Shown in pieces: positions 10,412 through 18,718 of a stretch of DNA of 37,956 nucleotides. This stretch comes from JAWLGW01 sp964569055 (GTDB lineage Bacteria; Planctomycetota; J058): positions 1 through 37,956 of the forward strand of contig CAZMSZ010000020.1 in NCBI GenBank assembly GCA_964569055.1, in the 5' to 3' direction. The position numbers were made by a program, and so were the translations under genes. The notes beneath the pieces were generated by a model. It saw only the letters and a program-made list of their open reading frames with translations, had not been told where the DNA came from and did no database searches. How positions within the stretch are numbered: position 1 is the first letter of the stretch; each line of letters begins with the position of its first letter.

Positions 10412-10743
10412 CCGACCTCACCACGCCCGACGCGATCCAGCTCGTCGCGGCCGCCCTGTTCGCGGTCGGCGTGTTCGGCGTGCTCGCGCGGCGCAACCTG
10501 CTGATCGTCCTGATGTCCGTCGAGCTGATGCTCAACGGCGTCAACCTGTCGCTGGTCGGCTTCTCGCGCGAGGTGGCCGACCGCACCGACGGGAGCCCCG
10601 AGGCGGGGCAGGTCATGGTGCTGATGGCCATGGCCGTGGCCGCGGCCGAGGTCGCGGTCGGGCTCTCGATCCTGATCGCGCTGTTCCGGCACATCCGCAC
10701 GGTCGACGTCGACTCGCCGCGGGCCACGGCGCTCCGAGACTAG
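10408..10743 (+). CDS. nuoK: NADH-quinone oxidoreductase subunit K
   Basis: 111 residues, three membrane helices, standard size. The signature ARRNLLIVLMSVELMLNGVNLSLVGF includes the conserved glutamate of helix 2, and the second conserved Glu is in AVAAAEVAVGLSILIALFR. Both are part of the hydrophilic proton axis. The GTG start lies in the nuoJ stop, indicating coupling. About 30 bases separate it from nuoL. Confidence 0.97.
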   Translation: MTDLTTPDAIQLVAAALFAVGVFGVLARRNLLIVLMSVELMLNGVNLSLVGFSREVADRTDGSPEAGQVMVLMAMAVAAAEVAVGLSILIALFRHIRTVDVDSPRATALRD

Positions 10744-10772
10744 CAACCGAAGACGGCACCGGAGAGGGACCC

Positions 10773-13094
10773 GTGTATCCCAAAGAGATCGGCTGGCTGC
10801 CGGCGATCATCGCGCTGCCGCTCCTCGGCGCGCTGCTGAACGGACTGTTCGGCAAGCGGCTCGGGAAGGGCTTCGTCAAGGTGGTCGGCATCTGCGCGCC
10901 GGCCGCGGCGTTCGTGCTGACGCTCGCCGCGTTCTTCGGCCTCTACGACGCCGACTACGGCAACCCGCTCCACGAGGCGCGGGTCGTCGCGGTCCGCGCG
11001 CCCTCGCGGACCGCCTTCACCGGCGCCTGGAACGAGATCCTGCGCAACCCCAACTCCGCCCACTGGATCGTGCAGGAGGAGGGGGACCGGGTGATCCGGA
11101 TCCGCGTCCCGCGCGGCCTGCCGGCCGCGGCGGACCTCACGCCGATCGCCCGCGACGTCCAGGGCGTGCCCGGCGAGGGCGAGGCGTTCGCGCCCGGCGC
11201 CGCGTTCCTGCAGCGGCTCGAGGCGGAGTACGGAGTCAAGACCGGCCCCGCCGGCGAGGTCGCGCCGCGGGCCTACACCGCGGACCTCGGCCGCTGGATC
11301 GCGTTCGGCGACCTGCAGGTGCGCTTCAACTTCCTGGTCGACCGCCTGGCGATCGTGCTGATGCTGGTGATCACCGGCGTCGGCACCCTGATCCACCTCT
11401 ACTCGACCGGCTACATGGGCCACGAGCCGCCCGGCACGTTCGCGCGGTTCTTCACCTACCTGAACCTGTTCGTGGGCGCGATGCTCACACTGGTCATGGG
11501 CGCCAACGCCCTCCTCCTGTTCATCGGGTGGGAGGGGGTCGGCCTGTGCAGCTACCTGTTGATCGGGTTCGACTACAAGGAGGCCGACAAGGCGGCCTGC
11601 GGCAGCAAGGCGTTCATCGTCAACCGAATCGGCGACGTCGGCTTCGTGCTCGGCACCCTGACGCTGCTGGTCGCGGTCCGCGACGCGCTCCCGGCCGGCG
11701 CGCCGCTGACGCTCGACTTCGCGCAGTTCAACGCGCACGCCGGGGCGATCTCGCCCGCGATCCTGGGGCTGGCCTGCGTGCTCCTGTTCCTGGGCGCGAC
11801 CGGCAAGAGCGCTCAGATCCCGCTCCAGCTCTGGCTCCCCGACGCCATGGCCGGCCCGACCCCGGTCTCGGCCCTGATCCACGCCGCCACCATGGTGACC
11901 GCCGGCATCTACATGATCGCCCGGCTCAACCCCGTGTTCGCCGAGGCGACCGTGGGCGGGATCCCGGTGCTCGGCCTGGTGGCCGTTGTCGGCGTGCTGA
12001 CCGCGTTCTTCGCCGGCACCGCGGCGCTGGGGCAGGACGACATCAAGAAGGTCCTGGCCTACTCCACGATCAGCCAGCTCGGCTACATGTTCGTGGCGCT
12101 CGGCGCGGCCGCGTTCGGGGCGGCGGTGTTCCACCTCGTGACGCACGCCTTCTTCAAGGCCGTGCTGTTCCTCGGGGCGGGCTCGGTGATCCACGCCACC
12201 CACACCCAGAGCATGCGCGAGATGGGCGGGCTGCGCCGCGCCATGCCGACCACCTACTGGACCATGGCGGTGGGCGCGGCGGCGCTGGCCGGGTTCCCGC
12301 TGTTCTCGGGCTTCTTCAGCAAGGACCTGATCCTGTTCGAGACGCTGGTCCGCTTCAAGAGCGACCACTCGAGCGCGGTGTGGGGCGTGATCTACGCGCT
12401 CGGCGTGCTGACCGGCCTGATCACCGCGGTCTACTCGACCCGCATGATCTGCATGACGTTCCTGGGCGACTACCGCGGGCGCGGCCAGCCGCACGAGTCG
12501 CCCGGGTCCATGACGGCGCCGCTGGTGGTGCTGGGCGTGCTGGCGGTGATCGGCGGCCTGCTCGGCCTCCCGGCGCTCGTCCCCTACGGCGCGGAGCTGC
12601 TGCCCAAGACGTTCCTGGCCTCGGTGTGGCCGGGCGCCGGCCATCCGGCCGGGATCGACGCGCACGCCCTCCACACCCTCGAGCTGGTCGGCATGGGCGT
12701 GGGCGGCGCGGCCGCGATCCTGGGCGTGGCGATCGGCTGGACGATGTGGGGGCAGAAGCGGCCCGACGAGGTGCCCTGGGAGAGCGTCGAGACCGGCGGG
12801 CTGGCGCGGGGGCGCGCCGTCCTGGCCAACGCCTGGTACTACGACGAGCTGGTCAACAAGAAGCTCGTGCAGCCGGTGGTGCTCTACCTCTCGTCGGTCC
12901 TGTGGAAGCACGTGGACGACGCGGCGATCGACCGCGGGCTGGTGGACGGCGCGGGGCGCGTGAGCGTCCAGCTGTCCCTGTTCGCGCGGGTGTTCCAGAC
13001 CGGCCGGGTGTCCCGCTACGTGGGCTACGTGGTGGTGGGCGCGCTGCTGGTCGTCGTGTTCTCGCTGGGCGAGCTCGTCCGCTCGAGCCTCTAG
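10773..13094 (+). CDS. nuoL: NADH-quinone oxidoreductase subunit L, antiporter-like, with extra loop
   Basis: 773 residues from GTG after GGAGAGGGA. NuoL is the distal antiporter-like proton pump, whose C-terminal lateral helix spans the membrane arm. Core signatures are present: YSTGYM, GWEGVGLCSYLLIGF, TGKSAQIPLQLWLPDAMAGPTPVSALIHAATMVTAGIY, KKVLAYSTISQLGYM and HAFFKAVLFLGAGSVIHA. It is about 100-150 residues longer than most NuoL. A soluble Arg/Pro/Ala-rich insert at residues 62-165 sits between the second and third helix, before DLGRWIAFGDLQVRFNFLVDRLA. The final 100 residues hold the lateral and anchor helices. Confidence 0.96.
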   Translation: MYPKEIGWLPAIIALPLLGALLNGLFGKRLGKGFVKVVGICAPAAAFVLTLAAFFGLYDADYGNPLHEARVVAVRAPSRTAFTGAWNEILRNPNSAHWIVQEEGDRVIRIRVPRGLPAAADLTPIARDVQGVPGEGEAFAPGAAFLQRLEAEYGVKTGPAGEVAPRAYTADLGRWIAFGDLQVRFNFLVDRLAIVLMLVITGVGTLIHLYSTGYMGHEPPGTFARFFTYLNLFVGAMLTLVMGANALLLFIGWEGVGLCSYLLIGFDYKEADKAACGSKAFIVNRIGDVGFVLGTLTLLVAVRDALPAGAPLTLDFAQFNAHAGAISPAILGLACVLLFLGATGKSAQIPLQLWLPDAMAGPTPVSALIHAATMVTAGIYMIARLNPVFAEATVGGIPVLGLVAVVGVLTAFFAGTAALGQDDIKKVLAYSTISQLGYMFVALGAAAFGAAVFHLVTHAFFKAVLFLGAGSVIHATHTQSMREMGGLRRAMPTTYWTMAVGAAALAGFPLFSGFFSKDLILFETLVRFKSDHSSAVWGVIYALGVLTGLITAVYSTRMICMTFLGDYRGRGQPHESPGSMTAPLVVLGVLAVIGGLLGLPALVPYGAELLPKTFLASVWPGAGHPAGIDAHALHTLELVGMGVGGAAAILGVAIGWTMWGQKRPDEVPWESVETGGLARGRAVLANAWYYDELVNKKLVQPVVLYLSSVLWKHVDDAAIDRGLVDGAGRVSVQLSLFARVFQTGRVSRYVGYVVVGALLVVVFSLGELVRSSL

Positions 13095-13100
13095 GCAGGA

Positions 13101-14675
13101 GTGATCGTGGACCAGTTGCCGTTCCTCGAGGCCTCGATCTTCCTCCCGCTGCTGGGGGCGCTGGCGATCGCGTTCCTGGTCCCGCGGGAGGACGAGGGCG
13201 CCGTGCGCGGCGCGGCCCTCGTCGCCAGCCTCGCGACGTTCGTGATCAGCCTGCCCCTGTTCTTCCGCTACGACGCGGCGCTCGGCGGGTTCCAGTTCCA
13301 GCGGGTCGTCGACTGGCTGGGGCCGTTCGGGGCCAGCTTCAAGCTGGGCGTCGACGGGATCAGCCTGCTCCTGATCGTGCTGACCACGTTCCTGGTGCCG
13401 GCCTCGATCCTGGCCTCCTGGCGCGGGATCACGAAGGGCGTCAAGGAGTTCCACGTGGCGCTCCTCGTCCTCGAGGCCGCCATGGTGGGCGTGTTCGCGG
13501 CGCGGGACCTCCTCCTGTTCTTCCTGTTCTGGGAGGTGATGCTCGTCCCCATGTTCCTCCTGATCGGGGTGTGGGGCGGCGAGGACCGGATCAAGGCTGC
13601 GATCAAGTTCTTCATCTACACCGCGGTCGGCAGCCTGCTCATGATGGCCGCGATCGCCTGGATCTACGTGGCGGCCGGCCAGAGCTTCGACCTCGAGGTG
13701 GCCGCGCGCGAGCTGGCCGCCCTGCGCGAGAGCGGGGCGCTGGGCTCCGGCGCGCAGCTCTGGCTGTGCCTGGCGTTCGTGATCGCGTTCGCGATCAAGG
13801 TCCCGGTGTTCCCGTTCCACACCTGGCTCCCGCACGCCCACGTGCAGGCGCCCACCGCGGGCTCGGTGATCCTGGCGGCGGTGCTGCTGAAGATGGGCGG
13901 CTACGGCTTCATTCGCTTCTGCCTGCCGCTGTTCCCGCAGGGCGCGCAGCAGCTCGCCTTCGGGATGTGCCTCCTGGGCGCGATCGGCGTGATCTACGGG
14001 GCGCTGATGGCGCTGGCCCAGAAGGACCTCAAGCGCCTGATCGCCTACTCCTCGATCAGCCACCTCGGCCTGGTGGTGATCGGGATCTTCGCGGCCCTCG
14101 CCAGCCACGACGCCGAGGCCTGGCTGGCCGGGACGCTCCCGGCCGCCGAGGCGCACGCGCTCGCGGCCGGCCACGCGCGCGCCCTCTCGGGCAGCGTGTT
14201 CCAAATGGTCGCGCACGGCCTCTCGACCGGCGCGCTGTTCTTCTTGGTGGGCACGATCTACGACCGCCGCCACACCAAGGAGATCGCCAAGCTGGGCGGC
14301 CTGGCCGCCGCGGCCCCGGTCATGGCGAGCTGCTTCGTGGGGGCGACCTTGGCCTCGGTCGCCCTCCCCTCCACCGCCGGCTTCGTGGGCGAGATCCTGA
14401 TCCTGATCGGGACCTACGAGACGACGCCGCTGTTCGCGGTCCTGGGGATCGCCGGCATGGTCCTGGGCGCGGCCTACATGCTGTTCGCGGTGCAGCGCGT
14501 GTTCTTCGGGCCGGCGAGCGGCGAGAACGCCGAGGTCGAGGACCTCGACGGGATCGAGCTGTGCGGGCTGCTCCCGCTGGTGATCGGGTCCTTCGTGCTG
14601 GGCCTGTTGCCAGGACCGTTCCTGGAGCGCCTCGAGCCGGCAGTGGCGGCCTTGATCGCCAGCTACGGGGGTTGA
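13101..14675 (+). CDS. nuoM: NADH-quinone oxidoreductase subunit M, antiporter-like
   Basis: 524 residues, 14 predicted helices. Signatures: LGVDGISLLLIVLTTFL, FFLFWEVMLVPMFLLIGVWGGEDRIKAAIKFFIYT, FHTWLPHAHVQAPTAGSVILAAVLLKMGGYG, and KRLIAYSSISHLGLVVIGI. The conserved helix-5 Glu is in FWEVMLVPMF and the helix-7 lysine is in FAIKVPVFPFHTWLPHAH. The start is GTG at 13101, preceded by GCAGGA; a second GTG two codons on is possible. It lies six bases after nuoL and three before nuoN. Length and motifs are standard for NuoM. Confidence 0.97.
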   Translation: MIVDQLPFLEASIFLPLLGALAIAFLVPREDEGAVRGAALVASLATFVISLPLFFRYDAALGGFQFQRVVDWLGPFGASFKLGVDGISLLLIVLTTFLVPASILASWRGITKGVKEFHVALLVLEAAMVGVFAARDLLLFFLFWEVMLVPMFLLIGVWGGEDRIKAAIKFFIYTAVGSLLMMAAIAWIYVAAGQSFDLEVAARELAALRESGALGSGAQLWLCLAFVIAFAIKVPVFPFHTWLPHAHVQAPTAGSVILAAVLLKMGGYGFIRFCLPLFPQGAQQLAFGMCLLGAIGVIYGALMALAQKDLKRLIAYSSISHLGLVVIGIFAALASHDAEAWLAGTLPAAEAHALAAGHARALSGSVFQMVAHGLSTGALFFLVGTIYDRRHTKEIAKLGGLAAAAPVMASCFVGATLASVALPSTAGFVGEILILIGTYETTPLFAVLGIAGMVLGAAYMLFAVQRVFFGPASGENAEVEDLDGIELCGLLPLVIGSFVLGLLPGPFLERLEPAVAALIASYGG

Positions 14676-14678
14676 GCC

Positions 14679-16244
14679 GTGGACCCGATCTCGATCTCGT
14701 TCGACGCCGACGAGTTCTGGCTGCTGATGCCGATCGCCATCCCGGCGGTGTTCGGACTCGTGGCGTTGATCGCCGACCTCTTCTTGAAGAACGCCGCCAA
14801 CAAGGTCTCGCTGGCGCTGCTCACCACCATGGCCACCGTGCTGTCGGGGATGACGGCCGGCGCGCTGTGGACGGGTGACGTGGCCCGAGTGGCCCTGGGC
14901 GGCGCGATCTCGGTCAGCGCCTACGGGGCGGCCCTCGCGCTCCCGATCCTGCTCGGCACCACGGTGATCGGCCTGGCGGTCGCCCACTACGGGAAGGGCG
15001 GCGCGGGCGACCCCGAGCGCCAGCCCTCGATCGCCCACGGCGAGCTGTACGGCCTGCTGCTGTTCGGGACCTCGGGCATGCTGGCGCTGGTCGTCGCCAA
15101 CGACCTCGTCACGCTGTTCGTGGCGATCGAGACGCTCTCGATCGCGGCCTACGCGCTGACCGGCGTCGACCGGCGCAGCCCGCGCTCGGCCGAGGGCGCC
15201 ATGAAGTACTTCATCATGGGCGCCTTCGCGGCGGGCTTCCTGCTCTACGGCATGTCGCTCCTGTACGGCGCCACGCGCACCATGCGGCTCGACGTGATGG
15301 CGCAGGTGGCGCTCGACACGGGCGGCCTGCGGCTCGCCACGGTCGGCGGCGCCCTCCTGATGGTGGGCCTGCTGTTCAAGGTGGCCGCCGTCCCGTTCCA
15401 CGCCTGGTCGCCCGACGCCTACGAGGGCGCGCCCAGCCCCGTGACCGGCTGGATGTCGGTCGGGGTCAAGGTGGCCGCGTTCGGGGCGGCGCTGCGGGTG
15501 CTCCAGGCGCTCGGCGCCTGCGGCGCGCTCGGCTCCTCGGCGGTGTGGCTGCTGTGGTTCCTGGCGGCCCTCACGGTGATCGTGGGCAACGCCGCGGCGC
15601 TCACCCAGCGCAACCCGCGCCGCCTGATGGCCTACTCCGGCGTGGCCCACGCCGGCTACCTGCTGGTCGGCCTGGTCGCCGTGGCGCGCCAGTTCGACGC
15701 GCACCACCCGGCGGGCGCGGCCGAGCTCCACGCGGCCGGCCTCGACGCCGCCGCGGGGATCCTGTTCTATCTCCTGGCCTACGGCCTGGCGAACCTCGGC
15801 TTCTTCGCGGTGATCACCAGCCTCGAGCGCAAGGGCGAGGACGTGGACGACCTCGCCGGCCTGGCCGGCCTGGCCCGCACCGACCCGCGCGCCGCGGTGG
15901 TCATGACGATCTCGCTGATCTCGCTGGCCGGGATCCCCGGCACCGCCGGGTTCCTGGGCAAGCTGTGGGTGTTCCGCGCCGGCGTGGCCGCCGGCGACCT
16001 CGGCCTGGTCGTCCTGGCCCTGATCGCCAGCGCGATCTCGCTCTACTACTACCTGCGCATCGTGGTGGCGATGTACATGGAGCCCCCCGTCGTCGGCACC
16101 GCGGGCGCCCGCACCCCCGACCTCGAGCGCTGGTCCGCCCGCCTGGCGCTCGCGGGCTGCGGCCTCCTGACCGTCCTGTTCGGCGTGCTCCCGGGCGACC
16201 GCCTGCTGGCGCTCATGCAGCAGGGCGCCGAGGCGCTCCTCTAA
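14679..16244 (+). CDS. nuoN: NADH-quinone oxidoreductase subunit N, antiporter-like
   Basis: 521 residues from GTG at 14679. Family signatures: ANDLVTLFVAIETLSIAAYALTG (helix-5 Glu), RSAEGAMKYFIMGAFAAGFLLYG, KVAAVPFHAWSPDAYEGAPSPVTGWMSVGVK (helix-7 Lys) and QRNPRRLMAYSGVAHAGYLLVGL. It is the last gene of the operon and is followed within three bases by a strong inverted repeat, so transcription probably ends there. No unusual insertion was seen. Confidence 0.97.
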   Translation: MDPISISFDADEFWLLMPIAIPAVFGLVALIADLFLKNAANKVSLALLTTMATVLSGMTAGALWTGDVARVALGGAISVSAYGAALALPILLGTTVIGLAVAHYGKGGAGDPERQPSIAHGELYGLLLFGTSGMLALVVANDLVTLFVAIETLSIAAYALTGVDRRSPRSAEGAMKYFIMGAFAAGFLLYGMSLLYGATRTMRLDVMAQVALDTGGLRLATVGGALLMVGLLFKVAAVPFHAWSPDAYEGAPSPVTGWMSVGVKVAAFGAALRVLQALGACGALGSSAVWLLWFLAALTVIVGNAAALTQRNPRRLMAYSGVAHAGYLLVGLVAVARQFDAHHPAGAAELHAAGLDAAAGILFYLLAYGLANLGFFAVITSLERKGEDVDDLAGLAGLARTDPRAAVVMTISLISLAGIPGTAGFLGKLWVFRAGVAAGDLGLVVLALIASAISLYYYLRIVVAMYMEPPVVGTAGARTPDLERWSARLALAGCGLLTVLFGVLPGDRLLALMQQGAEALL

Positions 16245-16247
16245 CCG

Positions 16248-16307
16248 CCGACTTCTCGGCGCGGGGGCGGGACTTGGGGCGGGGGCGCCTTCACGCCGAG
16301 AAGTCGG
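16248..16307 (+). terminator. Inverted repeat closing the nuo operon
   Basis: A perfect 14-bp stem, CCGACTTCTCGGCG at 16248-16261 pairing with 16294-16307, encloses a G-rich 32-base loop. It begins three bases after the nuoN stop codon. No U-run follows, so it may end transcription with Rho or act as a 3'-end protecting structure. The loop's G-tracts could also form other structures. Confidence 0.6.
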
Positions 16308-16408
16308 TGTGGGGTGGGGGCTCGGATGGGAGCCACGCCTGGACGCAGGTTTTAGGGGGCGGCGGCTCCGGGTGCGGGCACGCCTCGTCCTGCGAGGAGA
16401 GAGATGAG

Positions 16409-16508
16409 NNNNNNNNNNNNNNNNNNNNNNNNNNNNNNNNNNNNNNNNNNNNNNNNNNNNNNNNNNNNNNNNNNNNNNNNNNNNNNNNNNNNNNNNNNNN
16501 NNNNNNNN
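16409..16508. other. Assembly gap (100 N)
   Basis: Exactly 100 N, the usual placeholder for a gap of unknown length. It is bordered on the right by a direct repeat, so a repeat array probably broke the assembly. The true distance between the nuo operon and the genes to its right is unknown, and something could be missing here. Confidence 0.98.
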
Positions 16509-16646
16509 AGCGAGGCGAGCGCCCGGGGTGCCTTCCTGCTTTCCTGTTTTTCCTGCTTTCCTGTCCTCTCTTCTGTTCTCGCGCGGAAGGAGGCTCCAGC
16601 CAGCGCCAGCTCGAGCGAGGCGAGCGCCCGGGGTGCCTTCCTGCTT
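16509..16646. repeat. 105-bp-period direct repeat at the gap edge
   Basis: A 33-bp sequence beginning AGCGAGGCGAGCGCCCGGGG occurs perfectly at 16509-16541 and 16614-16646, period 105. Between the copies is a T/C-rich stretch in which the 14-mer TCCTGCTTTCCTGT is itself repeated (16534-16547, 16551-16564). The first copy touches the N gap, so more copies probably lie inside it. Apart from this repeat, 16308-16697 holds no gene that I can support. Confidence 0.8.
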
Positions 16647-16697
16647 AGAGGGGGCGGCACCGGCGACGGCCACGCCCTGCCCGAGAGTTGGGAGCGC

Positions 16698-17111
16698 CTA
16701 CGCGGAGACCTCGGGCAGCTTCGCTTCCAGGAGCTTGCGGCAGGCCTTGCAGCGTTCGGCGTGGGGGCCGGGGCCGACGCCGCCGAGGAGGCGGACGGGT
16801 TCGCCGCAGCCGGGGCAGGTGCCTTCTATGTCCTGGACGAGGAGGTCGCTCTTCCAGGCGCGGAAGGCCATGACGCCGCCCAGGAAGGGGAGGGCCCAGG
16901 TCGAGCAGAGGTGGAGGACCGGGACGACCACGAACACGGCCGCGCCGACCAGGCCGAGCAGGACGTAGAAGGTGGCCCACGCGGCGCGATAGGTGGTGGA
17001 GCGGCGGATCAGACGGGCGCGGGTCGCGACGGGTGGGCCGCCGCCCTCGATCGGGTGCAGGCGGAGCTCGACCGTCACGTCCTCGGGGCCGGGGTTGGTG
17101 GGCGTAGTCAC
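16698..17111 (-). CDS. Small membrane protein with zinc-ribbon-like C-terminus
   Basis: 137 residues from GTG at 17111. Two hydrophobic segments (about residues 43-66 and 70-84) are followed by a C-terminal domain with CPGC (99-102) and CKAC (121-124), the two CxxC knuckles of a zinc ribbon. The N-terminal 40 residues are soluble with a basic RARLIRRST stretch before the first helix. I do not recognise a named family. The codon bias matches the neighbours, and CxxC pairs at such spacing are unlikely by chance. It stands alone, downstream of the CAP lipoprotein gene but separated from it by a hairpin. Function unknown; metal binding is inferred. Confidence 0.6.
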   Translation of the reverse strand: MTTPTNPGPEDVTVELRLHPIEGGGPPVATRARLIRRSTTYRAAWATFYVLLGLVGAAVFVVVPVLHLCSTWALPFLGGVMAFRAWKSDLLVQDIEGTCPGCGEPVRLLGGVGPGPHAERCKACRKLLEAKLPEVSA

Positions 17112-17152
17112 CAGTCCATCATAGGAAATCAGCGGGCAGGGTGACCGATGAA

Positions 17153-17191
17153 CGAGATCCCCGCACGGCGACGCGCCGGGCGGGGATCTCG
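17153..17191 (-). terminator. Hairpin downstream of the CAP lipoprotein gene
   Basis: CGAGATCCCCGC at 17153-17164 pairs perfectly with 17180-17191 (12-bp stem, 15-base loop). It starts about 25 bases past the stop of the CAP lipoprotein gene on the minus strand. No T-run follows on that strand, so it may depend on Rho. The rest of 17112-17216 shows nothing else. Confidence 0.6.
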
Positions 17192-17216
17192 CACGTTCAG
17201 GGGTCTGTTCCGACGA

Positions 17217-18512
17217 TCAGAAGCGGACGAGGGCGCCGTCCTTCAGGTCGACCTTGAGGGTGTCGCTCGCCACGTCGATCTGGGTCGACTGGCCCTCGAT
17301 CGTGATCGTGTAGGTCCCGGGCACGAACACCTCGAAGGCGTAGCCGCCTGCCGTCTTGGTCTGGGTGGTGATCGAGAAGCCCGAGGCGTGGGAGAGGGTC
17401 ACGGTGACGCCGGCGCGGTACTCGCCCACCTCGGCCAGGCCGTCGCCGTCGTCGCTGTAGGCCACGCCGGTCACGAACGGCTTGTCGACGTTGGTGCGGG
17501 CGAACTCGGCGGTCACGAAGTGGGTGAAGGGCGGGTTCGCGGCGGGGTTGGCGGTCTGGTTGACGAGCAAGCCCAGGCCGACCTCGCGGGTGTGCTCGAG
17601 CTGGCCGCCGAAGCCGAGGATCGACTCGCGGTGCTTGGGCGGGTTGACCCCGTCGTCGCGCAGGAAGGCGTCGACCACGCGCTGGGGGGTGTTGAACTGG
17701 TCGCCGTAGGCGGCGCCGATCGACTCGGTCAGGTTCACGCTCGGGTCGGTGCCGTAGACCGAGTGGAGGTCGTAGTTGGTCGCGGCGATCCGGCCGTTGG
17801 CGTTGACCCCGTCGGGGTTCTTGTGGCCGTAGAACGCGCGGGCCAGCATGTCGTTGCTGTGGCCCTTGGCCGCCTGCTCGAGGAACTGGTTGTGGGTCAG
17901 GGCGGGCTTGGCCGGGTACTGCGAGAAGTCGAGGCCCAGGCGCTGGCCGGTCGCCGCCGGGTCCTGGCGGGCCTGGTTGAAGCGCTCGAGGATCTCCTGC
18001 TCGGCGGCGGTCGGGTCGCCGTAGTCGGCGACCCGCGCCAGCACCGCGCCGCCGGTGGCGTCGGGGTCGTAGGTGAAGGCGTTGTTGAGCCGGCCGACGG
18101 TCCCGTCGGTCAGCGTGACCTCGACGTCGACGCCGATCGCCGCCGCGTGGGGCGGGGTCAGGCAGGTCAGCTCGTTGGCGGACACGATCTGCACGTCGGT
18201 CGCGGGCACGCCGTCGAAGGCGACCTGCGTCCCGGCCGCGTAGCCCTGGCCGACCAGGGTCACCCGGGTGCCGCCGGCGGTGGGGCCGCTCTTGGGGGCG
18301 AGGTCGGTCAGGATCGCGGAGAACGGGTTGCCGGTGCCGCCGCCGCCGCTGCCGCCGGTGCCGCCGCTGCCGCCGCTGCCCAGGCCGCCCGGCAGGCCGC
18401 CGGTCGCGGCCCCCGCGGTCGACCCCTTGTCGATCCCGCGGTCCCCGGTGTTGCAGCCGACGAGGGCCGCGCTGAACAGGATCACGACCCCAACCGTGCG
18501 ACCGAAGCTCAT
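17217..18512 (-). CDS. CAP/SCP-domain lipoprotein with TIG and SdrD-B-like domains
   Basis: 431 residues from ATG at 18512, preceded by GGAAGGAAGG. A lipoprotein signal peptide ends in LVGC (Cys20). A Gly/Ser-rich linker follows (residues 35-65), then an IPT/TIG immunoglobulin-like domain (about 66-150; SGPTAGGTRVTLVGQGYAAG, FDGVPATDV). Next comes a CAP/PR-1 domain (about 165-345), with EILERFNQARQDPAATG, LTHNQFLEQAAKGHSNDM, FYGHKNPDG, and FTHFVTAEFA near its end. The C-terminus (about 350-431) resembles an SdrD-B/Cna-B repeat (GVAYSDDGDGLAEVGEYRAGVTVTL). CAP domains often bind lipids or act as secreted proteases or adhesins; the role here is unknown. It is probably monocistronic, with a hairpin downstream. 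Confidence 0.85.
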   Translation of the reverse strand: MSFGRTVGVVILFSAALVGCNTGDRGIDKGSTAGAATGGLPGGLGSGGSGGTGGSGGGGTGNPFSAILTDLAPKSGPTAGGTRVTLVGQGYAAGTQVAFDGVPATDVQIVSANELTCLTPPHAAAIGVDVEVTLTDGTVGRLNNAFTYDPDATGGAVLARVADYGDPTAAEQEILERFNQARQDPAATGQRLGLDFSQYPAKPALTHNQFLEQAAKGHSNDMLARAFYGHKNPDGVNANGRIAATNYDLHSVYGTDPSVNLTESIGAAYGDQFNTPQRVVDAFLRDDGVNPPKHRESILGFGGQLEHTREVGLGLLVNQTANPAANPPFTHFVTAEFARTNVDKPFVTGVAYSDDGDGLAEVGEYRAGVTVTLSHASGFSITTQTKTAGGYAFEVFVPGTYTITIEGQSTQIDVASDTLKVDLKDGALVRF

Positions 18513-18575
18513 TTCCGTGCCTTCCTTCCTTCCGCACGGCCTGAGTGCAACGATCAGTCCAGGGAACGGGTCACG

Positions 18576-18671
18576 CAACTCCTTTTCATTTCAAGTTTTC
18601 AGCGTAAGCACTTGCGCAGCAAGCTCACGGTTCTTTTCGCGAGTGGGATGCGCACGTGCGCAAAGGAGTTG
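18576..18671. promoter_or_regulatory. Inverted repeats upstream of the CAP lipoprotein gene
   Basis: The 206-base gap 18513-18718 is more AT-rich than its surroundings. It holds a perfect 14-bp palindrome, TGCGCACGTGCGCA (18649-18662), a 5-bp hairpin CTTGC/GCAAG (18611-18623), and a wider inverted repeat CAACTCCTTT (18576-18585) with AAAGGAGTTG (18662-18671). This fits a regulatory region, perhaps an operator for a dimeric repressor, or the 3' end of the acyltransferase transcript. No convincing -35/-10 pair was found. Confidence 0.35.
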
Positions 18672-18718
18672 TGGCACGCCGAAGGCGCCGACGTAACTCC
18701 AAGCGTCGCGCGACGGTT

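Noticed and set aside
16509..16646. CRISPR array at the gap edge
   Set aside because: Only two copies with a 72-base spacing, a non-palindromic repeat and a low-complexity spacer; no cas genes are present.
10740..16673. A 1977-residue open frame antisense to nuoL-M-N and spanning the N gap
   Set aside because: It is a shadow frame of GC-rich genes (Arg/His/Gln/Gly-rich low-complexity translation) and includes untranslatable N; the plus-strand nuo subunits match known families.
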